DNA of 64,000 nucleotides. Origin: Pomphorhynchus laevis. Its lineage: Eukaryota; Acanthocephala; Palaeacanthocephala; Echinorhynchida; Pomphorhynchidae. The DNA lies in NCBI GenBank assembly GCA_012934845.2, contig WNNJ02000387.1, positions 151,459-215,458 of the forward strand, written 5' to 3'. A program made the position numbers and the translations under genes. This document shows positions 1-12,272 of this stretch, piece after piece. Position 1 is the stretch's first letter; each line of letters opens with the position of its first letter. The notes under the pieces are model-generated. The model ran no database searches, had not been told where the DNA came from, and worked only from the letters and a program-made list of their open reading frames with translations.

Positions 1-720
1 GCGATAGTCTTTCAAAGTGTAATTTTTAACAATGGAATGAGTTTTACATATAACTAACTGATGTAAGTGTATTACTACGCTATCGTATCACTAACTATTG
101 ATACAATCATGGGCGTTATTGATATAAAACACATGTTGATGTTTTATATAACTGTGTATTATATCACTAACGAGTTTATACAAAATTGTGATATAACAAG
201 TTTTTGTTAGTTTCTTCCGTGTTCACTTATAAAATTCAAAAAACTATCTCAATAGTCAAAAATTTGTGAAATAACAATTTTTATTTTTGTTTCTTCTCGA
301 TGGACACATGACAAAATCAAAAAATATCAAATATCTTTAATATATTATTAAACTATGCTATCAGAAATGATTACATATTTGGGAGAATGTATTTAAAGGG
401 TGATAAAACATTTTGGATGGTTATCATTAGAAATACTTTATATTGATAAATCTTGATTACTTATGTAATTCACAGTAAATTAGCGGCAAAACATTAAAAT
501 TACTTAAAAAATACTTTACATGGCGAAAATCGTCAAGAATTTTGTAATAATAGGCAAGTTCCCAACCAATAACAATAAGTCTATACCTTCAGCTGATTGT
601 AGACAATCATTATCAAGAAACATAATGTGATTTTATATTAAACCACATTATTAGTAAACAACATGCAAATTACTAAATGAGTAGAATAATCAGCTTAATT
701 TAGTCATTAAATCGATTTGT
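1..720. repeat. 720-bp direct repeat, copy 1
   Basis: Positions 1-720 recur at 3921-4640, apparently without change where I compared them. The copies diverge abruptly after a shared ATCGATTTGT. Copy 1 runs into the downstream intron of the Ig-domain gene, while copy 2 is followed by unrelated sequence. Copy 1 starts at the window edge, so the true repeat may extend left. No coding sequence is visible in it. It could be a segmental duplication of intronic DNA or an assembly duplication. Confidence 0.9.
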
Positions 721-802
721 GATAATATTGATCTAACAATATGTAAGAAAAATGTTATTTTACAGAAAAACTTATTGACAAATATTTGGAGAACAAATTT
801 AC

Positions 803-1373
803 CTTTGTATCAAGAAATATTTTCAGTTCAAATATAATTTCAGCAGTTCCGTTTAGAACAATCTTTTGATCTTTTGGATATTGAAGGAATACAGCTTTTC
901 GTGAATACATATCTTTTAAATCTCGATTATCCACTGAAGTTACCAAAATTTGACAGCTTATTTTTGCCATTCCAAAAGAATTTTTGGCAACAATCATATA
1001 AACTCCAGAATCCTCGAGCCTACAAGATTTGATGCTTAAGTATAAGTGACCATCTGAAGATTTTCCGTAATCCACACGGTCTGTCTCCCTTATTGGTATA
1101 TTATTCTTTGTCCATTGGTACTAAAAATGTTGACATATTAAAGGAAAATAATTATTAAATATTCCAACAAACCTCAACTTCAGGATCAGCTTTAATAAAA
1201 CATTCAATTCTTAAAGGTTCACCTTGTTTAATTTCTCTTGCCTTCAGAGGCTTAATAATATCTGGAGGGTGACCTCTTCTAGCGATGCGCTTGGAAGATT
1301 TTAGCATTAACGGTGAAAATGGAGTTGGGTTATCCTGTTGTGGCTGGTTGGAGTTGTTGTTTATTCCAATCAT
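803..1373 (-). CDS. Two exons of an Ig I-set repeat protein (titin/obscurin/UNC-89-like), partial
   Basis: Exon 1173-1373 joins exon 803-1120 through a 52-nt intron (donor GAG|GTTTGT, acceptor TTTTAG), in phase 0. Together they encode one I-set immunoglobulin domain: a basic linker (SSKRIARRGHPP), strand B with Cys in RIECFIKADPEVE, strand C with Trp in YQWTKNN, and the strand F signature LEDSGVYMIVAKNSFG, which has Tyr where many domains show Y-x-C. After a linker the next Ig domain begins (FLQYPKDQKIVLNGTAE), and a good donor, AAG|GTAAAT, closes the exon at 803. Tandem I-set domains with this spacing are typical of sarcomeric giant proteins, but the family member is not decidable from one domain. 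The upstream boundary at 1373 (acceptor AAAAG just before an ATG) is tentative. The gene continues to the left beyond the window and probably to the right beyond the Penelope relic. Confidence 0.75.
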
Positions 1374-1899
1374 CTTTTACGTTAATATACAACTTTACAG
1401 TAACTTTTGTACAGCGGAACTTCAAAATGCTAAATTAAAAATTACAAATTATATAAATGATATCATATTTAATTATTTTAAAATATATTGCATATTTAAA
1501 TTTTTATTATAATAAATAAACATCAATTTCAGATCAACTTAAATATAAACAACTTTATAGTATCTGGTTTACAAACTTAAAAAGGGGCAACATAGGTCCA
1601 TATGTAATGATTTTAAATATACATTAAAACCACTTTCTGTTTATATTGATAAAATACTTTAAGTAATAAAAACACACTTCAAAAATGTTGTAGGGTAATC
1701 AAAATTAATACTGGTATAAAACACTATTTCAGTATTAATTCTACAAAGAATTTTTAGAACACAAAAGAGAAATAAATTTTCAAAATACAAATACGTACGA
1801 TTTTATACGCTTTATACAAATCTAGATTTAGTAGATATTAAGAAGCGTTAGTAAAATTAATTAATCTTATATTCGGAAAAAGATATACATATATATTAT
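1374..1899. other. Intronic AT-rich sequence, nothing recognised
   Basis: Probably intron of the Ig-repeat gene. Low complexity A/T runs; no exon, repeat or RNA gene that I can support. Confidence 0.4.
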
Positions 1900-3080
1900 A
1901 ATAATTATAACGCCTATCTAACAAAAATTAAACCATCAAGTAAATATAAATATATGGATAAAATTGAATTAGTAGAATCCTCAAGTATTTTGATAAATCC
2001 AAATTATTTAAAAGTAGGGACATCTATATTTAGACAAGTTAAAGATGTTCCAATGGGCGGTAATAGTAGCCCAGTTATAGCTAATTTATTTTTAAGCTTT
2101 ATAGAATATGAATTTGTTCATAACTGTGTAAAAACTAAATATAAATTATATAAGTATATAAAATAGAGGTTTCGATACAATGATGATATATGTGTATTTA
2201 ACTCTAACAATTTTTATTCAATAAGCGAACAAATTTATCCAGAAAGCCTTATTCTTAACAAAACCAATATTAATGATAAAGAAGGTGTATATCTAGATAT
2301 GATCATTAAATTAACATTAACTAAAACTACTATTTATTTATATCGTAAAGATGACATATTTAAATTTACAAGAAAAATATTTTTGATTGAGCATTCATGC
2401 ATACCATATAATATAAAATAAAATACATAGAATAATGAAATTTAAAAAAATTGCAACAATTTGTAACGATATTGGTTTTCTTCAAAATCATTTAAATAAT
2501 TTAATAGATGCATATTTTAAATTATATTACTATAAAAATACAATCAAACAGAAAATAGTAAAATATAAAATCAACACAATAATATTAAAAATAAATTTAA
2601 AATCATTAGCGGAAAATTTTTATGGATGGATAATAAATAATATACTTTGTATTATAATAAGATACTAGATAGTTTTATCAGAGGAAATACATCATTAGCA
2701 CGTATTTGGCCTCGCTACTATGTTGGGTAGAGGAGTTAGGGGCCGAAACCTGATAGCATAGCAGTTCCTCCTGATGACCTCTAATCCTTATTCTGATACA
2801 ACGTCTGTTATTTATTAGTCAATTCATAAAAATGACGTTTATTTTAAATTTCAATTTTTTATTTTAACTTGATTTAAATTATAGAAAATCTAAAAACAAT
2901 TATTTATTTTATTATTTAATTATTAAATTTTGATTTAGCATTATTATGTTTTGTTTATTTTATAATTATATTAATACGTAGACTCAGTTAGCTGATTTGA
3001 TTAGTCAATAATAAAAAATGTTAAAACATAGTTTTATCGTGTGTTAAGCTGTAATTAAGCTATCAGAATTTTAGCCCATA
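1900..3080 (+). mobile_element. Penelope-like retroelement relic (RT core plus 3' region)
   Basis: The plus strand carries a broken reverse transcriptase with Penelope-like signatures: VPMGGNSSPVIANLFL (the palm PMG motif), a Y-x-DD catalytic motif in the form FRYNDD, IYPESLILNKTN, then LYRKDDIFKFTRK and HSCIPYNI, the segment downstream of the palm in these elements. The 3' part (about 2610-3080) is a family of its own: it recurs near 62820-63080, and the stretch GTAGACTCAGTTAGC recurs near 15151, 20374 and 62565. It is an old copy with several breaks. No GIY-YIG domain is visible in this copy. It sits in what is probably an intron of the Ig gene. Confidence 0.65.
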
Positions 3081-3920
3081 ATTTTATGGGCCAAAATCAA
3101 TTTGACAAATCAAAAGGACATTATGTTTATTATAAATTTTATCGTTTTTAAATTATTATTCAAATTTTATGATTTTCTAATGTAAAACAAAAATTACCTG
3201 ACCAATCAAAATGACGAAGAACCAAGTTGGTAAAATATTTAAGTCAAGTATTTACTGTAATGTTTCTAACATAACAATTAAAATTGTGATAAAAATGCTT
3301 ATTTTGTTCAAATACCTCATATTCGAGTGTATGAAATAGTAAAATTCCCCATAATCAAACGCATAATCTGTTCGAATAAAATCGTACAAATTATTTCTAA
3401 TAAAGTATTTGACTTTTTAATATTTGAACCATCTGCTCATTAAAATCATAATATATATGCTAAATCATCTTAGTTAAAAGGCTGAACGCACCATAGCTTG
3501 CAAGCAACGATTGATAAATTAAGTGATACTTAAAGAACTTAAACTAAAGTCTAAATTAAGTGGTACTTAAAATGTATTAAAGAATGAGTTACGATTAGAT
3601 ACGTATTGAGCAACCCGAGAATTCACATATCTACACATATAACGGTACTACATATATATTAGTGACGATATTGCATTTATTAGTGACTAAATGTATAGAA
3701 ATTGTTCATTCAAAAAAGTAAAAATATCAATTTATTTCACTAGATTAGTATTTACTAATTGCTATGGAAAACCTATCTATATTAAATAAATTACTTATTT
3801 TTAAGTGAAATATTATATATTGTGTAGTAATGCATTTGATAATGCAATTTATTGAATATTGAGTGTATTCATCAAGAAGAAAGAAAAATAAAATTCGTTA
3901 TTTTATAAATGTTCGTCATT
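3081..3920. other. AT-rich spacer, no gene seen
   Basis: No open frame with coding character. It precedes the second copy of the 720-bp repeat. Confidence 0.4.
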
Positions 3921-4640
3921 GCGATAGTCTTTCAAAGTGTAATTTTTAACAATGGAATGAGTTTTACATATAACTAACTGATGTAAGTGTATTACTACGC
4001 TATCGTATCACTAACTATTGATACAATCATGGGCGTTATTGATATAAAACACATGTTGATGTTTTATATAACTGTGTATTATATCACTAACGAGTTTATA
4101 CAAAATTGTGATATAACAAGTTTTTGTTAGTTTCTTCCGTGTTCACTTATAAAATTCAAAAAACTATCTCAATAGTCAAAAATTTGTGAAATAACAATTT
4201 TTATTTTTGTTTCTTCTCGATGGACACATGACAAAATCAAAAAATATCAAATATCTTTAATATATTATTAAACTATGCTATCAGAAATGATTACATATTT
4301 GGGAGAATGTATTTAAAGGGTGATAAAACATTTTGGATGGTTATCATTAGAAATACTTTATATTGATAAATCTTGATTACTTATGTAATTCACAGTAAAT
4401 TAGCGGCAAAACATTAAAATTACTTAAAAAATACTTTACATGGCGAAAATCGTCAAGAATTTTGTAATAATAGGCAAGTTCCCAACCAATAACAATAAGT
4501 CTATACCTTCAGCTGATTGTAGACAATCATTATCAAGAAACATAATGTGATTTTATATTAAACCACATTATTAGTAAACAACATGCAAATTACTAAATGA
4601 GTAGAATAATCAGCTTAATTTAGTCATTAAATCGATTTGT
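3921..4640. repeat. 720-bp direct repeat, copy 2
   Basis: Second copy of the 1-720 sequence, 3920 bp downstream in the same orientation. It lacks the Ig exons that follow copy 1, so the duplication ended inside the intron. Confidence 0.9.
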
Positions 4641-5726
4641 ACCATATAAAAGACAATAGGTGGCTGTATAATTTTCGTCTAATAATAGAATTGCCAATAC
4701 ATACAAGTATTGCAATAATTTCTTAATTAGAAACATATAGGATTGCTTACTAATGAATGAGTTTAGGTTAATATGTTTTGCCTATTGATACTCACTTATA
4801 TGTTACTAACCGATTTCTTTATAAAATGCTCTTGGTTTATCGTAGTGAATATCATACTTGATCAAGCTAGTCATATTGATTTACTGAATTAAATATGATG
4901 CACATGAGCAAAGTGTTTTAATTCGAGGACAACGAAAATCGTAGAACAGCTGAAAAATCATTTAATTCATTAAATCATTTTTATTTCCTGTCAAACTTTT
5001 CTCATATTTTCTACAATTATATTCTCCACTTCAATTCTAGCAGCACATGGAGCTTCTAAGATCATTAAATTTTATCTCTATTTTCCTGCTGTTAAAATAA
5101 TGAAGGGCACAATCCGTGTAAAAACAAGGGATTGACGCTGTTAATTTGCTCTCGTACTCATTCATTCGTATACAAAAACTTTTCCTTTCTTAGGTTAATA
5201 ATATAAAAGTCGTATTTAGGTAACTAAATATTGATATTTGGATCCATCACTAACGAGAAAATGAATTCTAGAGATCCGCAGGTTTGAAACCTGCGGATCA
5301 AAATAAGAAGTTCCACTTGCTTCTTAAGTAGGATGTCGCTTATTGAAATGTTTAAGCTTTTTGCTTGCTGCTCTAAAAGATTATGGGAGCTGATGTCAAA
5401 GAATATCTAGTGTAAAATTAAGTAAACAAACTTTTATCTAAATCATCTTGTTTTAGAATTATAATTAATCAACAATAATTACTATGCGATATTAATCATC
5501 GAGGAAATTAAGTGTATTGACGCTAAATTCTTTCGTAGCAGACAATTATTACTTTCTTTCGAAGTGCATTGACATTTTGCATTAAAACAAACTAAAGAAA
5601 AACAAAAATAAACAAACATGTTTTATATCAAAGTAAAAATAGTTTGACAGTAGGTTTCTGTATATAAACTATATAGATCACTTAGCACAATTATTTATTT
5701 GAAGAAAAACAAAAAGGATAATGAAT
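4641..5726. other. Non-coding AT-rich stretch with a 27-bp palindrome
   Basis: No gene recognised. At 5273-5299 there is a perfect GC-rich palindrome (GATCCGCAGGTTT, a central G, then the complement). The rest is A/T-rich sequence. Confidence 0.5.
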
Positions 5727-5740
5727 TATTCTGATTGATA

Positions 5741-5812
5741 GAATCGTGAAGACTCAAACAGCATAAACTTATTCTATGCTGTTTTGACTCTTGAGTTTCA
5801 TCAGTAGGGGGC
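5741..5812 (-). ncRNA. Hammerhead-ribozyme-like core in left arm of the foldback element
   Basis: On the minus strand: CTGATGA (5798-5804), a stem II AACTC-AA-GAGTC (5786-5797), AAAA instead of GAAA (5782-5785), then a strong stem III ACAGCATA/TATGCTGT closing on GTT as the possible cleavage triplet. Stem I pairing is weak. The core G to A change suggests loss of activity. The order is nested as in a type I hammerhead. Confidence 0.45.
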
Positions 5813-5956
5813 TGCTGCACAAATGGATTGAAGTGCATCACCCTTAGACAGCTTAATAAGTCCTTTTAGAACACTTTTATGTACTAGGACATGGATATGC
5901 ACTAGAAGGATTCATTGAGCTGTCTAGGGGTGCCTCACTTTAATTTAGTTGTGCAG

Positions 5957-6030
5957 CAGCATACTACTGATCAGACACAAAAGTCGAAACAACATAGAAT
6001 TAATTAATGCTGCATAAGTTTTCTTGATTT
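5957..6030 (+). ncRNA. Hammerhead-ribozyme-like core in right arm of the foldback element
   Basis: Plus strand: CTGATCA (5967-5973; one change from CTGATGA), stem II GAC/GTC around a 6-nt loop, and an intact GAAAC (5986-5990). Stem III is decayed relative to the left arm. It is a homologue of the left-arm motif by position in the inverted repeat. Confidence 0.4.
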
Positions 6031-6043
6031 CTTCATTCAGAAT

Positions 6044-8088
6044 AGAAATAGGAGGGAAAAGTAATCAATTTATACAATTAATTATATTGTCCTATATTTA
6101 TTTAAGCATAAACAACATAATGTTTATTTTATTAGTCAAGTTTTAATAAATATTGAATCGAGATTAATAAACATTATTTATTATTAATGAATTAACTATA
6201 AATCAACCATTATTTATTAATTGTCAAAATATCGTTGTTTAAAATGTATATGTTTTATCTATTTTTTATAATGGACATGAAATAGATAAATATGAAAACG
6301 ATATAAGAGAAGCCACAATATCTCTGTCAATATTTATTAGATTTTATATTTAGTTTGAGACAATATTACCCTATGAGTTTTTGATATTTGATAAATAAAA
6401 TAACCTATTGCGTTCAATCATTATATTGTTAGGAAACTGTCAGATTATGTAACAAGGCTGGATCATTTGAAACTCTGTATATATACAGTCAATCAAAAAT
6501 ATTGATAACTAATATTACCAAAATAATCCTCTCTGTAAAGAACAATTTGAGAAAGAATTGGAAAAAGTGTTTTTGAGCTTAAAGCTGTTTCCCGAAGCAA
6601 TTTTTTAAACTTAAGGCTGTTTCCTTGAGATGATCTCATTATATATCAAAATAAGTAAGTTAAAATTAAGTTTTCAAACACTTTGTTCAAATTAAAAATT
6701 TACTTAGGTTTTTATCTGTAGCTTAAATATTTAATTTTTTTGTTAGCACAACAGAAATGTTGAAAAATCACAACACAGACGCTATAAAAATTCATACATT
6801 GTCGAATATATTACCCTTAAGTAATTAGCTTAATCTGCCACCGAAGGAATGTCTGCACTTTTATCATTTCTAAAACAAAAATATATTCTGTCTATATTTT
6901 TTTAACCAGCTAGATGTGTACTATTGATCAAGAAGATACTGTGTAGAACTTTTGAAGAGTAAACAAAAATGGAGATATCAGAAGAAGAAGGCTGTCAAAC
7001 TTTTATAGTTAGTGGACAAATTCCAGTTTCGAATATCTTAGAGCGACTTATTATTCGGCTTATATTTTAAAAAATCATTTATGTAGTCGATTAATAACAG
7101 AAATCATACTTAAATTATATTCAGAATACGGTGTGTGCAATGAACAATATAGCAGAATATTTTACTAATAAACAAACGGTGATTTAAAAATTGCAAAAAA
7201 TGTCTGTATTTAATATTTATTAATAAACTTTTAATATATTGAACTTAGCTACTAAAGAGCCTTATTTTTTGCCCTACAAAAGAATTATTTAAAAATAATG
7301 CTTTTGTATGTTTTTTTATTCCAAACAAAAAATATTGTTTGGAATACAAAACACTGACAAGTGTATTAGTTGAAATACAAATAATTGTTCTAAATAGTTT
7401 ATTAATAAATAATATTTATATAAATATAAACTATTATACAATATAATAGTTTATATTGTTTTAAATAGTTAACTTTAATTTTGTAAATAGTTGATTATGA
7501 TCCATTATTGATAAGGAATTGCTGGATTTTATGTTAACATATGATTGTTGACATGCAAATGAATTTTTCCAGGTACAACAAGAAAGTAGTAGATGAACAA
7601 GTGTGAAAGAATACAAGACTCGATATCACATGAGATTTTGAAGGTCATCGGATCGGTTAAATATTTGAATAGATTTGTGAAAATAAAATTCACGAATGAG
7701 ATTATAAACGATTATAAATAATTTATAAATTATAAATAATTTTGAATGACAACGATCTTGGTTTATTGAACTAAATTGTCTTCAATCATTATCTTGTCAT
7801 CGATTATAGTAAACATAATTTATGTTCATAATAAAATGTTTAGCTTAGCAAATAGGCAAGGATGCCTAGGTATAATAATTTGCTATTTTCTTCTAACTCT
7901 AAATGGACAAATTGTAAACAATTGTGTGTACCGTGAATGTCAGAACTAATCTAAGGTTTATCGAAATTAGAAGAATAGCAAGTCTGCGAGTCGTATAAGT
8001 CTAATTTAAAATGGTGATTTCAATGTCACTCGTATTAAAAATAGTCTTAGAGTTTGCTTACTAAATAAGCGCTTGCTATTGACTCAAA
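6044..8088. other. AT-rich, gene-poor stretch
   Basis: No gene seen. There are small inverted repeats: ATTCCAAACAA near 7318 with its complement, and an imperfect foldback around 7840-7990 (TTGCTATTTTCTTCTAA against TTAGAAGAATAGCAAG). Confidence 0.4.
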
Positions 8089-8198
8089 TTTTAATCACTG
8101 AAATTACATTTTAGCAATCTGGTATATTTTGACGCTATAAAATTAAGATTGACCTTAAATGTTGTGCATTTATGGGATGTAAATAATATACAATAATA
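8089..8198. repeat. 110-bp direct repeat, copy 1
   Basis: TTTTAATCACTGAAATTACA through GTAAATAATATACAATAATAT; nearly identical to 9103-9211 (a few substitutions and a short indel). Confidence 0.85.
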
Positions 8199-9102
8199 TG
8201 TTCTATCATGGACAGCGGTGATCTTACTGCTATATGGCAAACCAATATGATAAATCTGTTAGCAAAAGCGCTAGACAAATAGATGTAACAGTTGATCAAC
8301 GTCTTTAGCTGTGAGATACGAAATAATCTTCAAAAAATAAAGCATGATTATGCAGGATAATGCCTTGCCATACCATTCCAGATCTTTCGCTTCTGTTTGA
8401 TAGTTGCTGATAATAGCCTTATTATCATCAACTATAATCATTTTTATAAATATCACGTGAACAGAAAATTTCAATCTTCGAAATTACATTGTCAGGAGAA
8501 CTTCAATAAAAAGTAGTTTAAATAAAATAAACGGATGAATAAATATCCAATAAAGGAATTGCCGTGGATAGAGCAACTTACTAGTAAGTTGCTTATTGTA
8601 GCAACTTACTTTCAGAATTATTAATAAGTAAAATCAGCGATATGTTATTGACACGAATAATATCAATTATATTAGCAAATACTTATCTCAAAATTAAACC
8701 ATTTAAATGATGGTTTGTAAAAATGCCAAATATATTTCTGTCTTAAGTAATATATAGTTACAAACAAATACATTTTAGATTAATAAATCAGGTCATTTTC
8801 TTATCTAAATGAAAACATAATATTTACCATATGAATATATTACTATTATTTAAGTTACTTTGTTGATTAAATAAAGAGATCAATAAATAGATCTTATATA
8901 AATGTCAATAAAAGTTAAATAGTATTATAACTGTTGATAATTTGTTATCAACAGTTAGTATTAATAGTATTAATTATGAGCGTTTAGGGATAGATAAACT
9001 TCTTGCAAATTTGGAAATTTATTAATTATAAAATTTTAAATCAACATATAAAATTATACTTTTGAAAAAGTTGATTTACATATTTAATTATAAATCTTTA
9101 TA
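8199..9102. other. AT-rich, gene-poor stretch
   Basis: Nothing recognised apart from short inverted repeats, such as the pair around 8578-8612 (AGCAACTTACTAGTAAGTTGCT) and near 8935-8955 (ACTGTTGATAATTTGTTATCAACAGT). Confidence 0.4.
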
Positions 9103-9211
9103 TTTTAATCACTGAAATTACATTTTAGCAATCTGGTATATTTTGACGTTATAAAATTAAGATTGACCTTAAATGTTGTGCATTATGAAATGTAAATAAT
9201 ATACAATAATA
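9103..9211. repeat. 110-bp direct repeat, copy 2
   Basis: Second copy of the 8089-8198 sequence. Confidence 0.85.
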
Positions 9212-11408
9212 TTTAAATAATATAATTATACATGCTCTTTAACCAATATAGTATTATATTTTTGATACAATTAGATACAATTAAATAGCACATTTTTAAT
9301 AAAATTAAATATCAATTAAATAAAGATACCCTGTAACGCATGTATTCACTTTTAATCTTGAATTTGAAAATTGCTATGCAAAATAGTAACTTAATATATC
9401 GAAAGTTTAAATCAAAAATTTCTGAATATTGCAGATATTGATATAAAAACCAAGATTAAATAGGTTTGATTTTATAAAATAGATTAATAAGTTGGGTTGT
9501 AAAGTTAAATTCAAATAAATAAATCTGCTAAAGTGCATTTATTTGTAATAAAGTTTGCTTATTGACAATAAATCATAAAAAATTACAAAATAAGGCGGAT
9601 AGAAAGCAAAAATTAAAAAAGCTAATACCACTTGAGCTTGATTCCATGTGAAAATGTTGTTACGGATAAGATATTTTAACTATAAATGTGTTAAATATTA
9701 AGAAGTCGAGAAGATATGTTCCGTAATTTCTCCAGCTACATGGTGAATGTAAGCTGATATGATAGTTTTTAGTTATGCATGCTAGTGTGATAAAAAACAA
9801 GCTTTACTTTATGACCATGAATTTATGGAGATAAAATCCTATCATTAGCGCTCAGGTAAACAAACAGTTGTATTCTGTTTCCCATGCAAAACTGGTGAAT
9901 AAAATAAAGCGTAACACTTTGCACACCATTTCCTTTTATTTTATTGATTGCAAAAAATGCATGTGATGTCAATCTGATCAATTCTCATACTCTCAGCCGG
10001 CTATCTAGTAATCTCGAATATAATGCAAAGCATTAAAGATGTGTTTCTGTGAAAAAATGCGCCTCACTGTCATGTGAATTAAGATATATATTTTTCAGCA
10101 GTGAAAATTATCTGGTAAAAGGTGTGTTGTAATTTCTCTCTTAATCGAAAGTAAATGCTATTTCTAACTTTGATCCAAAATATGGAAGTTAAATGTTTAT
10201 CAAAAATGTAGCAAATAATAAAAGCATATTCGAAATTGCGAAATTGTTCGTTATTTACATACTAGTTTGTAAGATAAATATAGAAACTTACATTAAACCT
10301 TACATTAAACTCCGTATTGGTAGTACGGATATTTTCTTATACTTAGCTAGCATAAATAAATCGCTATAATTTTATGTGCTATTATTTAAGAATAATAAAG
10401 TTTATTAATATTGAAATAAATAAATTTATTTAGCCAAACTGCAGAGATTTTTCTCAGTCTAATTCGTGGTCTTTCAAATTATATGAAAAGAAAGAATATA
10501 TAATCCCCTTATCGTATTGTGATCAATTATATTTTTAAAACAGAACAACATTATGATAAGATAGACCAATTATACAGCCACCAAATTATAAATTAACATT
10601 TTAAATTATAAATTCAAAACTATATAAATTAAAGATTTCAAATATTTAAAATCACTTTCATATACCAAAAAGATGTAAAATATATGCAGCATTCACAAAA
10701 TATCTCAGCATTTATTTTTAGACAGCATATGAAAACTGACATAAATAAAATGTTGATCAGGTATAAAAGCACACGCTTACATACATGAGATGATGAGGAC
10801 ACTCAAAGCCGAAACGGTAAATCGCATTGTTTACAAATGAGATTGCATCTCGTACAGAAAGAAACAGTGAGGTGTAACATACATTCACGCAAAAAATATC
10901 AGTCGACATAATAACAAGATATAAAATTAAAAATTAAATTTTTATTTATAAAAATTCATTAATTTGTTTAATGGAATTTCTTAATTTATTGTACACTATA
11001 ATTTAACACAGTTTATATCTAATTGTATAGTAAATTAAAATCACTAAATTTTAATTCTAAAAAATTAAAATCAAATAAAATCAACTTAATTAAATTTTCA
11101 CAGAAAATTTAATTAAGAATTTTAGTAATTCTAAAGTAATAATGAATGCTGAAAGATTACAGATATTGAAAATTACAAAATATTGTTTAATTTTTAATTT
11201 AATAGGAAATTTAAGTAAACATGATCCCATTCCGGATTCCACATAATTTAAATTTTAGAATATAATGCTTGCAAACAAAAACAAAAGAATCTTACAATTA
11301 TATTGTAAGATTTATTTATTAGTTATTTATTTATTTATTAGTTATTTGGAACTGATGCAAATGCATCAGTTCCAAATAACGTTATTTTAAAACAGCGCAT
11401 GCAAACGT
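9212..11408. other. AT-rich, gene-poor stretch
   Basis: No supported gene. Noted: perfect hairpins at about 11288-11312 (AATCTTACAAT and complement) and 11341-11380, and a weak hammerhead-like string at 10790-10815 reported as a finding. Confidence 0.4.
11341..11380. repeat. 40-bp perfect hairpin palindrome
   Basis: GTTATTTGGAACTGATGC, a 4-nt AAAT loop, then the exact 18-nt complement. No flanking element is recognised. Confidence 0.9.
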
Positions 11409-11850
11409 CTATAATTAAAACAAACATGTTATGGCTGCTTGAGTGTAAGAGCTGAATTGCCTTGTACTATACTGAACACTTACATAAGATCTTCCATCAA
11501 AGCATTTTGTTTTTTCTAATGCATTTTCTTTGTTGTTTTATGATGTAACTGTACAAAATGGTCTATACATTACCATTAATAAAAATATTCATACATTTTA
11601 AGCCAATTTTGTATTCATGGATCATCATTTATAGATTTCGTGCACGAGGATTTACAATAACAGTTCGTTGAAATTTGAAAATGATATGAATATAATGGAC
11701 AGAAAAGTTAAAAAAAATTTAATTTTAGGATTGCTAATAAACTAATAAAAACTGTATATTTTAAAGCATTCGATAAGCTTCAATAATTAGCGACGACTAC
11801 TACCGACATCTCCCTGCCTTAACCGTGCAATTTATTGTAAGACTAAATAT
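11409..11850. repeat. Dispersed repeat, copy 1
   Basis: Resembles 32907-32997 plus 33380-33620 (shared landmarks: TATACTGA, TTACATAAGATCTT, GTATTCATG and GATTTCGTGCAC). Its right part (11599-11850) resembles 16137-16380 and 21360-21603, and a shorter version lies at 16548-16640 and 21771-21863. It is non-coding and of unknown class. It lies at the left edge of the duplicated cassette, so may have helped the tandem duplication. Confidence 0.7.
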
Positions 11851-11984
11851 TTTCGTCAACCGGTTTACTAATCTAATCTAAATTATTGCCTCTTATTGAT
11901 TATGGAATTCTCCACGATGCACAATACAAATTTATTTTAAAAAATCATAAAACGATATAACTTAAGCCCGGCATTAATATAAAA

Positions 11985-12173
11985 TTGGCATTCTGTGAAT
12001 ATAAACTGTATATTCAAAAACTTAATACATTAAAAAACTATCTAAAACAATTTGTAATTAATTTTAAGCTAGATATTTTTACATCAAATGAAAAATATCT
12101 TTTAATTAATTATTTAAAAACTTTAATATCTATATTAGAAATAGCTCTTGAAAAAGATAATGAATATAAATGA
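11985..12173 (+). CDS. Short helical open frame (62 aa), hypothetical
   Basis: A 62-residue Lys/Leu/Ile-rich frame (starts MAFCEYKLYIQK) with predicted helical character, no signal peptide and no known motif. It is conserved in unit 2 with one Ile to Met change. The copies are so similar throughout that conservation is no evidence of coding. It lies just downstream (3') of the minus-strand secreted-protein gene. It could be chance; function unknown. Confidence 0.2.
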   Translation: MAFCEYKLYIQKLNTLKNYLKQFVINFKLDIFTSNEKYLLINYLKTLISILEIALEKDNEYK

Positions 12174-12272
12174 AATAACAATGTGCTTATAGTAACGTAG
12201 CAACTCAACTCTACAAATTAAATTAGTAGAATGTTCCAAATTAAAACCGTTTTGGATACTAGAAGTAATTTT

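Larger units (their letters stand above)
5727..6043. mobile_element. Foldback/MITE-like element with ~150-bp inverted arms
   Basis: The left arm (from TATTCTGATTG) and the right arm (ending CATTCAGAATA) are imperfect inverted copies of each other over about 150 bp. They share GCTGCTGCAC/GTGCAGCAGC, the region around TAGACAGCT, and a hammerhead-like core on outward-facing strands. No coding capacity. The flanks show no obvious target duplication. Confidence 0.7.

Noticed and set aside
5273-5299. tRNA T-arm-like hairpin (GCAGG, 7-nt loop, CCTGC)
   Set aside because: The palindrome extends beyond a T arm, and no matching acceptor, anticodon arm or A box is present upstream.
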